Shown here piece after piece: positions 1-8,876 of a DNA stretch of 55,525 nt. The DNA is from Tannerella sp. oral taxon 808 (GTDB lineage Bacteria; Bacteroidota; Bacteroidia; Bacteroidales; Tannerellaceae). The notes below the pieces were generated by a model. It was given only the letters and a program-made list of their open reading frames with translations. It ran no database searches and was not told the DNA's origin. The position numbers were made by a program, and so were the translations under genes. The DNA lies in the NCBI GenBank assembly GCA_002890585.1, contig MIQB01000006.1, forward strand, positions 1 through 55,525. Direction: 5' to 3'. How positions within the stretch are numbered: the stretch's first letter is position 1; the number at the start of each line of letters is the position of its first letter.

Positions 1-300
1 GCAAGTCTCACGGAGATGCGGTTGACGTTTGCGGGACTCCCGCAAGTCTCACGGAGATACGGTTGGCGTTTGCGGGAATCCCGCAAGTCTCACGGAGATG
101 CGGTTGACGTTTGCGGGACTCCCGCAAGTCTCACGGAAAACTGGTTGGCGTTTGCGGGACTCCCGCAAGTCTCACGGAGATACGGTTGACGTTTGCGGGA
201 CTCCCGCAAGTCCCACGGAGATATGGTTGGCGTTTGCGGGAATCCCGCAAGTCTCACGGAGATGCGGTTGGCGTTTGCGGGGCTCCCGCAAGCATGTCCA
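1..300. repeat. Tandem array, 41 bp unit, about 7 copies
   Basis: Units begin at 1, 42, 83, 124, 165, 206 and 247, with a broken unit at 288, so the period is exactly 41 bp. Each unit holds an inverted repeat, TTGCGGG-3 nt-CCCGCAA, followed by a spacer of about 24 bp. The array continues past the left edge of the window. It lies beyond the end of the BCAA operon, where leuB would be expected further left. No coding sense: the reading frames across it are only repeat translations. Confidence 0.9.
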
Positions 301-354
301 AAAACGTTTTGACCGTTGCGGGACTTTCATAGCTACTCTGCTGACTTTCTTCTT

Positions 355-369
355 ACATCGAACTCACGT
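355..369. mobile_element. Right end of a MITE-like element (copy A)
   Basis: The sequence ACATCGAACTCACGT matches the terminal repeat of the two other copies at 10607-11199 and 21572-21907. The left end of this copy would lie outside the window, on the other side of the 41 bp array. Nothing else is seen between this end and the cimA-like stop codon at 410. Confidence 0.5.
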
Positions 370-409
370 TTCATTGCCTCTAATGAACCTCATTCATCTG
401 TCCCGACCC

Positions 410-1945
410 TTACCCTTCAATCTTGTTCATCATCTTGATTGTGGCCTTGATGGCGGCTTCGATCTGGTCGGCATCGAGGCCGCGCGTCTTGAACTCTGAG
501 TGGTTGTGGCTCCAGGTGATGATGGTCTGGACGAAGGCGTCGGTGCGGCCGCCGGGGGGAATGGTAACGGCGTAGTTGGTGAGCATGGGGAAGGGGCGGC
601 CGAGCGACTTATAAATCTTGCGGAGGGCGCGCACGAAGGCGTCGTATTGGCCGTCGCCGGTGGCGGTCTCCTCGTAGGTCTGGCCGTCGATTTCGATTTT
701 GAGGGTGGCTACGGGGCGGAGGCCTTGGGCTAAGGAGAGGGAGTAGTTGAGGATGCGGATGCGGTTACCGTGGATGTTGTGGCGGAGCACGTCGGAGACG
801 ATGTAGGGGAGATCTTCCTGGGTGAGGAGCTCTTTTTTGTCGCCTAACTCCACGACGCGCTCGGTGACTTTGCGCATGGTGTCATCGTCGAGCTCAATGC
901 CGAGGGCTTCGAGGTTCTTGCGGATGTTGGCGCGGCCGGAAGTCTTTCCGAGGGCATACTCGCGGGTACGGCCGAAACGCTCGGGCACGAGCGGGTTGCA
1001 GTAGAGGTTGCTCTTGGCGTCTCCGTCGGCATGCACACCGGCGCATTGGGTGAAGACGTTTTCGCCCGTGATGGGTTGGTTGGGGGCGATGTGGATGCCG
1101 GCGTAGGTCTCGACGCTCTTGCTGACGCGGTAGATGCCGGCCTCGCGGATGGCGGTGGATAGGTGCAGCTGGTCGTGGATGACGGCCACGGTGCTGCTGA
1201 GGGTGGCGTTGCCGGCGCGTTCGCCGAGCCCGTTGATGGTGACGTGCACGCCGCGGACACCGGCGCGGAGGGCCATGTAGGTGTTGGCTACGGCCAGGCC
1301 GTAATCGTTGTGGGCATGGAAATCGAAATGGAGTTCGGGGTAGCGCTCGGTCATGTGGCGGCAGTAGTCGAGGGTGGTTTCGGGGTTGAGGATGCCGAGC
1401 GTGTCGGGCAGCATGAAGCGGCGCACGGGTAGGTGGCGGAGAGCATCGACGAAGGCGTGGACGTAGTCGGGCGAGTCGTGCATGCCGTTGGACCAGTCTT
1501 CGAGGTAGAGATTGACGGTGATGCCGGCGTCGTGGGCGCGGCGGATCTCGTCGGCGATGTCGGCCGTGTGCTGCTCGGGCGTCTTGCGGAGTTGCTCGGT
1601 GAGGTGGCGGAGGGAGCCTTTGCAGAGCAGATTCATGACACGGCAACCGGTGTCGCGTATCCAGCGGAGCGACTCGCCCCCGTCGACAAAGCCGAGCACC
1701 TCGAGGCGATCGAGGCAGCCAGCCGTGTCGGCCCATTGGACGATGTGCCGGACGGACTCGAACTCGCCATCGGAGACACGCGCGGAGGCGATCTCGATGC
1801 GGTCGACGTTGAGCTCCTTGATGAGTAGCCGGGCGATGTTCTTCTTCTCGTGGGCGGTGAAGGATACGCCGTTGGTCTGCTCGCCGTCGCGCAGGGTGGT
1901 GTCCATGATCTCGATCATGGGGGTGGGGGATTGGAGGGGTGTCAT
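410..1945 (-). CDS. cimA: (R)-citramalate synthase, LeuA-like
   Basis: Likely condenses pyruvate with acetyl-CoA to (R)-citramalate, the first step of threonine-independent isoleucine synthesis. The 511 aa protein has the DRE-TIM aldolase signature (DTTLRDGEQ, residues 15-23), metal-binding HAHND and a C-terminal LeuA-type regulatory domain. From memory, it matches Leptospira CimA much more closely than it matches the canonical LeuA at 4441-5943. The residues reported to shape the pyruvate pocket there (Leu81, Leu104, Tyr144) and the catalytic Arg16 and Glu146 correspond to Leu84, Leu107, Tyr147, Arg19 and Glu149, all at a constant offset of 3. Automatic annotation would probably call it 2-isopropylmalate synthase. 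It starts 3 nt after the leuD stop; an internal Met at residue 10 (1918) is an alternative start. It is the last visible gene of the operon. Confidence 0.78.
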   Translation of the reverse strand: MTPLQSPTPMIEIMDTTLRDGEQTNGVSFTAHEKKNIARLLIKELNVDRIEIASARVSDGEFESVRHIVQWADTAGCLDRLEVLGFVDGGESLRWIRDTGCRVMNLLCKGSLRHLTEQLRKTPEQHTADIADEIRRAHDAGITVNLYLEDWSNGMHDSPDYVHAFVDALRHLPVRRFMLPDTLGILNPETTLDYCRHMTERYPELHFDFHAHNDYGLAVANTYMALRAGVRGVHVTINGLGERAGNATLSSTVAVIHDQLHLSTAIREAGIYRVSKSVETYAGIHIAPNQPITGENVFTQCAGVHADGDAKSNLYCNPLVPERFGRTREYALGKTSGRANIRKNLEALGIELDDDTMRKVTERVVELGDKKELLTQEDLPYIVSDVLRHNIHGNRIRILNYSLSLAQGLRPVATLKIEIDGQTYEETATGDGQYDAFVRALRKIYKSLGRPFPMLTNYAVTIPPGGRTDAFVQTIITWSHNHSEFKTRGLDADQIEAAIKATIKMMNKIEG

Positions 1946-1948
1946 GCT

Positions 1949-2545
1949 TTACGCCTTGCTGCGTTGTTCATACGCCTCGATCAGGGCGCGGTTCGCTAAG
2001 AGGAAGTCGATGTCGTCGAGGCCATTCATGAGGCAGTGCTTCTTGTAGTTGTTGATCTCGAAGTGCTCGCTCTGGCCGGTGGAGAGCAGGGTGATGGTCT
2101 GGGCGGGCAGATCAACCTCGACCTCGGTCTTGGGGTCAGATTCGATGGCGGCGAAGAGGCGGGCGAGGAAGGCGTCGGTGACGACGACGGGCAGGACGCC
2201 GTTGTTGAGCTCGTTCTGCTTGTGGATGTCGGCAAAAAAGCTGGAGACGACGACGCGGAAACCGTAGCCGGCGATGGCCCAAGCGGCGTGCTCTCGGCTC
2301 GATCCGCTACCGAAGTTGCGCCCGGCCACAAGGATGCGTGCGCCGGCGTAGGCGGGGTTGTTGAGCGCGAAGGAGGGGACGGGGCGGCCTTGCTTATCGT
2401 AGCGCCAATCGTGGAAGAGGTTGTCGCCGAAGCCTTCCTTGGTGGTGGCCTTGAGGAAGCGGGCGGGGATGATCTGGTCGGTGTCGACGTTCTCGAGGGG
2501 GAGGGGGACGCAGGTGCTGCGCAGGAGGGTGAATTTGTCGGTCAT
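1949..2545 (-). CDS. leuD: 3-isopropylmalate dehydratase small subunit
   Basis: Small subunit of isopropylmalate isomerase, which together with LeuC converts 2- to 3-isopropylmalate and can also isomerise citramalate. The 198 aa length is normal for the family. Visible family features are the N-terminal PLxxxNVDTDQIIPARF segment and GRNFGSGSSREHA around residues 75-87, which closes over the substrate. The next gene begins 3 nt downstream, so translation is probably coupled. Its own upstream region is the 55 bp repeat array between leuC and leuD, which must be transcribed as part of the operon message. Confidence 0.95.
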   Translation of the reverse strand: MTDKFTLLRSTCVPLPLENVDTDQIIPARFLKATTKEGFGDNLFHDWRYDKQGRPVPSFALNNPAYAGARILVAGRNFGSGSSREHAAWAIAGYGFRVVVSSFFADIHKQNELNNGVLPVVVTDAFLARLFAAIESDPKTEVEVDLPAQTITLLSTGQSEHFEINNYKKHCLMNGLDDIDFLLANRALIEAYEQRSKA

Positions 2546-2885
2546 AATAGGAGGAGTTATGCGGCCTTGCGGCCACGGTAGTAGGGGCGCCCCTTGTGGG
2601 CGCCCGGGTAGTTATGCAGCCTTGCGGCTGCGGTAGTAGGGGCGCCCCTTGTGGGCGCCCGGGTAGTTATGCAGCCGTGCGGCTGCGGTAGTAGGGGCCC
2701 CCTTGTGGGCGCCCGGGTAGTTATGGGGGCTTGCGGCCGCGGTAGTAGGGGTGCCCCTTGTGGGCGCCCGGGTAGTTATGGGGCCGTGCGGCTGCGGTAG
2801 TAGGGGCGCCCCTTGTGGGCGCCCGGGTAGTTATGCAGCCTTGCGGCCACGGTAGTAGGGGTGCCCCTTGTGGGCGCCCGGGTAG
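2546..2885. repeat. Tandem array, 55 bp unit, about 6 copies, inside the leu operon
   Basis: The unit starts recur at 2556, 2611, 2666, 2720, 2775, 2830 and 2885 (period 55, once 54). Each unit contains two inverted repeats, GCAGCC-TTGC-GGCTGC or variants, and GGGCGCCCC-TTGT-GGGCGCCC. The array fills the whole leuC-leuD gap, and the leuC stop codon TAA (2886-2888) is formed by the last repeat junction. A related copy and fragments sit upstream of leuC at about 4292-4409. In the transcript these would be strong GC-rich hairpins between two subunit genes. Confidence 0.9.
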
Positions 2886-4283
2886 TTATGTCATCATCGT
2901 TCGCGGGTCGGTGATGACGCCGGTGATGGCTGCGGCGGCGGCAACGAGGGGGCCGGCCAGAAGGGTGCGGGCTCCGGGACCTTGACGGCCCTCGAAGTTG
3001 CGGTTGGAGGTGGAGATGGCGTATTTGCCAGCGGGGATCTTGTCGTCGTTCATCGCTAAGCAGGCGGAGCAGCCAGGCTGACGCAACTCGAAGCCGGCGT
3101 CAGCGAAGATCTTATCGAGGCCTTCGCTGCGGATCTGTGCATCGACCAGCCAGCTGCCGGGCACGAGCCACGCCATCACGCCTGGGGCTTTGCGTTTGCC
3201 TTTGACTACGGAGGCGAAGGCGCGGAAGTCCTCGATCCGTCCGTTGGTGCAGGAGCCGCAGAAGACGTAGTCCACGGGCATGCCAAGCAGCTGGCTGCCG
3301 GCCGTGAGCCCCATGTAATCGAGCGAACGGCGATACGATGCACGGCTGCTTTCGGGCATGCTCTCGGTCGTGGGGATGGTGTGCGTGATGCCCATGCCCA
3401 TGCCGGGGTTGGTGCCGTAGGTAATCATGGGCTCGATGTCGGCGGCGTCGAAATGGATCTCCCGGTCGAAGACGGCATCGTCGTCGCTGCGGAGGGTGCG
3501 CCAGTGAGCCACGGCGCAGTCCCACGCTTCGCCCTGTGGGGCATAGTCGCGGCCGCGGAGGTAGGCAAACGTGACGTCGTCTGGGGCGATCATGCCGCCA
3601 CGTGCGCCCATTTCAATAGAAAGGTTGCAGAGCGTGAGTCGGCCTTCCATGGTGAGGCTACGGACGGCCGAGCCGGCGTATTCCACGAAGTAGCCTGTGG
3701 CGCCGCTGGTCGTCATGCGGGCGATGACATAGAGGGCGAGGTCTTTGGCCGTGACGCCGGGGCCGGGCAGGCCGTCGATGGTGATACGCATCGTCTTGGG
3801 CTTCTGTTGCAGGATGCATTGCGAGGCCAGCGCCATCTCCACCTCGCTCGTACCGATGCCAAAGGCCACGGCGCCCATCGCGCCATGCGTGGAGGTGTGG
3901 CTGTCGCCGCAGACGATGGTCATGCCGGGGAGGGTGAGGCCGCGCTCGGGGCCGACGACGTGGATGATGCCGTTCTTAGGGTGCATCATGCCGAAATGCG
4001 TGAGGCCGAAGTCTGCGGCGTTGCGGGCCAGCGTGTCGACCTGGGTGCGGGAGACGGGATCGGCGATGGGTTTGTCTTGATCGTGCGTCGGGGTGTTGTG
4101 GTCGGGCATGCAGAAGACTTGCGCGGGGCGGAAGACGCGGAGGCCGCGACGGCGAAGTCCGGCGAAGGCCTGGGGGCTCGTCACCTCGTGACAGTAGAGG
4201 CGATCGATGTAAAGCTGCGTGGGGCCGTCGGGCACGATCTGCACGACGTGGGCGTCCCAGATTTTATCGAAGAGGGTATGCAT
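2886..4283 (-). CDS. leuC: 3-isopropylmalate dehydratase large subunit
   Basis: Large, [4Fe-4S]-binding subunit of isopropylmalate isomerase. The 465 aa protein shows the aconitase-family motifs VCGDSHTSTHGAMGA (about residues 126-140), FCGSCTNGR and CSACLAMN, which supply the three cluster cysteines. It shares the operon with two acyl-transfer synthases (leuA and the cimA-like gene), so LeuCD probably serves both leucine and citramalate-derived isoleucine synthesis. The gap to leuD is filled by a 55 bp repeat array instead of the usual close spacing. Confidence 0.95.
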   Translation of the reverse strand: MHTLFDKIWDAHVVQIVPDGPTQLYIDRLYCHEVTSPQAFAGLRRRGLRVFRPAQVFCMPDHNTPTHDQDKPIADPVSRTQVDTLARNAADFGLTHFGMMHPKNGIIHVVGPERGLTLPGMTIVCGDSHTSTHGAMGAVAFGIGTSEVEMALASQCILQQKPKTMRITIDGLPGPGVTAKDLALYVIARMTTSGATGYFVEYAGSAVRSLTMEGRLTLCNLSIEMGARGGMIAPDDVTFAYLRGRDYAPQGEAWDCAVAHWRTLRSDDDAVFDREIHFDAADIEPMITYGTNPGMGMGITHTIPTTESMPESSRASYRRSLDYMGLTAGSQLLGMPVDYVFCGSCTNGRIEDFRAFASVVKGKRKAPGVMAWLVPGSWLVDAQIRSEGLDKIFADAGFELRQPGCSACLAMNDDKIPAGKYAISTSNRNFEGRQGPGARTLLAGPLVAAAAAITGVITDPRTMMT

Positions 4284-4291
4284 TGATTAGA

Positions 4292-4409
4292 GGGTAGTAC
4301 GGCCTTCGGCCGGGTAGTTAAAGGGTAGTTACGGGCTGCGCCCGGGTAGTTATGCGGCCTTGCGGCCGCGGTAGTAGGGGCGCCCCTTGTGGGCGCCTGG
4401 GTGTAGTCA
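4292..4409. repeat. Copy and fragments of the 55 bp leu-operon repeat
   Basis: Between leuC and leuA there is one nearly full unit at about 4346-4400, with the same GCGGCC-TTGC-GGCCGC and GGGCGCCCC hairpins as the array at 2546-2885, and shorter fragments built on GGTAGTTA before it. The family is therefore dispersed within the operon and not only tandem. Confidence 0.75.
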
Positions 4410-4440
4410 GAGGGTAATTACGGGCGGATGCGATTGGCAC

Positions 4441-5943
<1,503 letters not shown>

Positions 5944-6057
5944 CTATGCTTTGGGGTTAAAAACGAAAACTGAAAAGGGAGCAATAGGGCGGAAGTGCCC
6001 ATTTCCTTGTGCTGGTAGGGCGTATCCACTGCGGAAGCGCCCCATTTCTTTGTGCGA

Positions 6058-6300
6058 TATTAACTTACATGTATGATACTTATTATTGAAGACTTCGATA
6101 TTAACTCACATGCATGATACTTATTATTGAAGACTTCGATATTAACTTACATGCATGATACTTATTATTGAAGACTTCGATATTAACTTACATGTATGAT
6201 ACTTATTATCGAAGACTTCAATAATAACTTACATGCATGATACTTATTATCGAAGACTTCGATATTAACTTACATGCGTGATACTTATTATCGAAGCCTC
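6058..6300. repeat. Tandem array, 41 bp unit, about 6 copies, inside the ilv-leu operon
   Basis: Units start at 6061, 6102, 6143, 6184, 6225 and 6266, so the period is 41 bp. Each unit contains CATGCATG (or CATGTATG) and GAAG-A-CTTC inverted repeats. It is AT-rich, in strong contrast with the flanking genes. It sits between ilvC and leuA. Before it (5955-6058) are two imperfect copies of another short motif around GCGGAAG...CCCATTTC. Confidence 0.9.
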
Positions 6301-6379
6301 CAACGAGGCGTATCCACACTCGGGGCACCCCGTTGGAGGCTCCGATGGGGGCGAGGCATGCTCGGCCCCCACCGAAACG
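6296..6379. other. Two adjacent inverted repeats downstream of ilvC
   Basis: GCCTCCAACG (from 6296) pairs perfectly with CGTTGGAGGC, and TGGGGGCGAG pairs with GCTCGGCCCCCA just beyond it. On the minus strand these follow the ilvC stop codon by a few bases. There is no T-run, so they look like RNA processing or stabilising hairpins at the ilvC 3' end more than a terminator. This is inference. Confidence 0.5.
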
Positions 6380-6382
6380 GGC

Positions 6383-7426
6383 CTAACACCCCTCCGGGCG
6401 CAGGCCGCGCACGGTGACGGCAGCCTGCCAGAGCTCGCTCTCGCGGAGGGCTTTGAGTTCGGCCTCGAGCTTCTCGCGGTAGTCGGGCTTGGAGTTACTG
6501 TCGATCGAGCGTTGCGCCTCGCGGCCCGACTTGACTTCGCCGTAGAGGCGCTCCACGACGGGCTTCACGGCGTCGTGGAAGGGACCCATCCAGTCGAGCG
6601 CCCCGCGCTGCGCCGTGGTGGAGCAGTTGGCGTACATCCAGTCCATGCCGCGCTGCGCGATGAGGGGCATGAGCGATTGGGTGAGCTCCTCCACCGTCTC
6701 GTTGAAGGCCTCGGAGGGCGTGTGGCCGTGCTCGCGGAGCACCTCGTATTGCGCGGCGAAGAGCCCCTGGATGGCGCCCATCAGTGAGCCACGTTCGCCG
6801 GTGAGGTCAGAGACGGCCTCGCGCTCGATGGTCGTCTCGAAGAGGTAGCCCGAGCCGATGCCGATGCCCAGGGCCAGCGCCTTTTCCGTGGCGCGTCCGC
6901 TGACGTCTTGGTGGACGGCGTAGGAGGAGTTGATGCCGCGTCCCTCGGCGAAGAGGGTGCGCAGCGACGTGCCCGAACCCTTCGGGGCGACGAGCACCAC
7001 GTCGATGTCTTTCGGGGGCACGATGCCCGTGCGGTCGCTCCACGTGATGGCGAAGCCGTGTGAGAAGTAGAGCGTCTTGCCGGCCGTCAGATGCGGCTTG
7101 ATCTGCGGCCAGCATTGCATCTGCGCCGCGTCGGAAAGGAGCATGCAGACAATCGTGCCACGCGCAGCCGCCTCCTCGATCGAAAAGAGCGTCTCGCCCG
7201 GCACCCAGCCGTCGGCCACGGCCTTGTCGTACGTCTTTCCCGCGCGCTGGCCCACGATGACATGGAAGCCATTATCGCGCAAGTTGCACGCCTGGCCGGG
7301 GCCCTGCACGCCATAACCTAACACGGCGATCGTCTCGCCCTTGAGCGCCTCGAGCGCCTTCACAACCGGAAACTCCTCGCGGGTGACTACGTTTTCTTCT
7401 ACCCCGCCAAAATTCATTTTTGCCAT
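6383..7426 (-). CDS. ilvC: Ketol-acid reductoisomerase
   Basis: Converts 2-acetolactate or 2-aceto-2-hydroxybutyrate to the dihydroxy acid, the second shared step of valine and isoleucine synthesis. The 347 aa protein has the nucleotide-binding fold motif GYGVQGPGQACNLRDNG at about residues 37-53, where most class I enzymes have GYGSQGHAQA. The C-terminal knotted domain carries the acidic metal ligands (DLTGERG near 210). It is 41 nt downstream of the thioesterase gene. Confidence 0.95.
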   Translation of the reverse strand: MAKMNFGGVEENVVTREEFPVVKALEALKGETIAVLGYGVQGPGQACNLRDNGFHVIVGQRAGKTYDKAVADGWVPGETLFSIEEAAARGTIVCMLLSDAAQMQCWPQIKPHLTAGKTLYFSHGFAITWSDRTGIVPPKDIDVVLVAPKGSGTSLRTLFAEGRGINSSYAVHQDVSGRATEKALALGIGIGSGYLFETTIEREAVSDLTGERGSLMGAIQGLFAAQYEVLREHGHTPSEAFNETVEELTQSLMPLIAQRGMDWMYANCSTTAQRGALDWMGPFHDAVKPVVERLYGEVKSGREAQRSIDSNSKPDYREKLEAELKALRESELWQAAVTVRGLRPEGC

Positions 7427-7467
7427 ATCGTTATCTATCTAATAAGTGAATACCTAAAGTCTAAAAT

Positions 7468-8202
7468 CTAAAAACGGATCTCTGCGCGACTGATGGCGCG
7501 ATCGCCGTCGACGAGTGCGCAGGCGAACGTGCCCGGCGAGAGCGTGCGGCGGAAGCGTGCGAGCTGCGTGCCGTAGCGCCCCTCGGCGTGATAGGAGATC
7601 TCGAAATGCTGCACCGAGGCCTTGCGGTAAGTCTCAAGGTCGAAACCGTCGAGCATGGCCTCTATATGCTTGATGCTGTTCAGATGGCCGTTGATGTCGA
7701 GGTCGCTGTAACGCACGGTGCGTGTGTCCGGGGCGCCGTCTGGCGCGTCCTCTGCGGCGGCGATTCGTCCGGCGATCTCCACCGGGCAGTGTCGGCCGGG
7801 CACCATCATCCGGTCAGGCCACGCCCCCGCGAGCGATGTCGGTCGGCGCGTGTTTTTGTCGATGGCCGCCCAGATGGAGCGGGCGTAAGCCAGCGGTTTG
7901 TCGGTCTCCGCCGATGTCACCTCGAAGCAGCGCTTGATGAAGATCCGCTCCATGGCCTCGGCCCACGTGCTGATGCGGATGGGGGCCGCCAGCCCGTCTG
8001 CATCGATCACCTCGATGGCCAGCCGAGAGAGCACCCAGGCCGTGCCGCGTCGCTCCATTTCGGTGTACCCGGCGGCGCGCTCTTCGGCGTGTTGCGTAGC
8101 CGCCTGCAGTAAGTAGTTCCCCAAGGTCGGCAGCGGCAGGCGCCCCATAAAGTCGAGCGAGTAAGCCTCGGTCGTGTAATCGTATGTGCCTATAGGATCC
8201 AT
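7468..8202 (-). CDS. Acyl-ACP thioesterase family protein
   Basis: A 244 aa double hotdog-fold protein of the acyl-ACP thioesterase family (PF01643 type). It should release fatty acids from acyl carrier protein, or act on a related thioester. Recognisable features are the N-terminal strand YTTEAYSLDFMGRLPLPTLGN, RISTWAEA...FIKRCFEV near residues 75-95 and YSDLDINGHLNSIKH near 165-179, the second hotdog with the likely catalytic Asn/His. It sits between ilvN and ilvC. This placement is typical of Bacteroidales and may relate to the branched fatty acids these bacteria make from BCAA precursors, but a direct role is unproved. Confidence 0.85.
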   Translation of the reverse strand: MDPIGTYDYTTEAYSLDFMGRLPLPTLGNYLLQAATQHAEERAAGYTEMERRGTAWVLSRLAIEVIDADGLAAPIRISTWAEAMERIFIKRCFEVTSAETDKPLAYARSIWAAIDKNTRRPTSLAGAWPDRMMVPGRHCPVEIAGRIAAAEDAPDGAPDTRTVRYSDLDINGHLNSIKHIEAMLDGFDLETYRKASVQHFEISYHAEGRYGTQLARFRRTLSPGTFACALVDGDRAISRAEIRF

Positions 8203-8228
8203 TGTGTATGACTAATATTATATGCGCT

Positions 8229-8256
8229 GTAGGGGCGAAAGATTTTTCGCCCTTAC
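8229..8256. repeat. REP-like palindrome, copy 1
   Basis: GTAGGGGCGAAA-4 nt-TTTCGCCCTTAC forms an 11-12 bp hairpin in the ilvN-thioesterase gap. A second copy, preceded by the same CGCT, is at 31040-31067. It is a dispersed, non-coding palindromic repeat. Confidence 0.75.
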
Positions 8257-8276
8257 GACGAAATCGTCTAATGTAT

Positions 8277-8873
8277 TCAAGACGTGTGCGGCGCTTTCCG
8301 GTGCATTTCTTCCTCGATGGCGGAGAGCATATCGCTCAGTCGCTCCACACGGCTTCGGGTGATGGCCACGCGCCCCGAGCGGATGAACTGTAGCACACCG
8401 ATGCGGTCGCTCAGTTCGCGAAAGAGGGCCTGCGTCTCCTCGTAATGCCCATTCATCTCCACCACCACGCAGTCCTCGTTGATCTCCAGGATGCGCGCGT
8501 TGTATTTGCGGATCAGATCCTCCACGCCACCCATGCGGATAAACTTGTCGGTAGCCAGCTTATAGAGCGCGATCTCTTGGTATACGAGGTCCTCGTCCGT
8601 GTTGTAATACGATTTGAGGATGTCCACGCGCTTGTCGATCTGCTTGACGACTTTTTCGATCATCACCTCGTCAGCGTAGGTCGTAATGGTGAACTTATGG
8701 ATGCCGGGCAGGGCTGAGGGCGAGACGGAGAGCGTCTCAATGTTCAGCTGTCGGCGGGTGAAGATGATGGTGATCTGGTTGAGCAGGCCCACGGTGTTCT
8801 CTGAGAAGATGATCACGGTGTAGAGCCGGCGTCCGTCCGCGGGGGCGGCGGTGTTTTTTTCGTTTGTCTGCAT
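8277..8873 (-). CDS. ilvN: Acetolactate synthase small (regulatory) subunit
   Basis: Regulatory subunit of acetohydroxyacid synthase, responsible for valine feedback inhibition and activation of IlvB. The 198 aa protein has an N-terminal ACT domain (about residues 17-90; motif NTVGLLNQITIIFTRR) and a C-terminal ACT-like domain, as in IlvH/IlvN proteins. It begins 3 nt after the ilvB stop codon, so the two subunits are translationally linked. Confidence 0.92.
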   Translation of the reverse strand: MQTNEKNTAAPADGRRLYTVIIFSENTVGLLNQITIIFTRRQLNIETLSVSPSALPGIHKFTITTYADEVMIEKVVKQIDKRVDILKSYYNTDEDLVYQEIALYKLATDKFIRMGGVEDLIRKYNARILEINEDCVVVEMNGHYEETQALFRELSDRIGVLQFIRSGRVAITRSRVERLSDMLSAIEEEMHRKAPHTS

Positions 8874-8876
8874 GGG

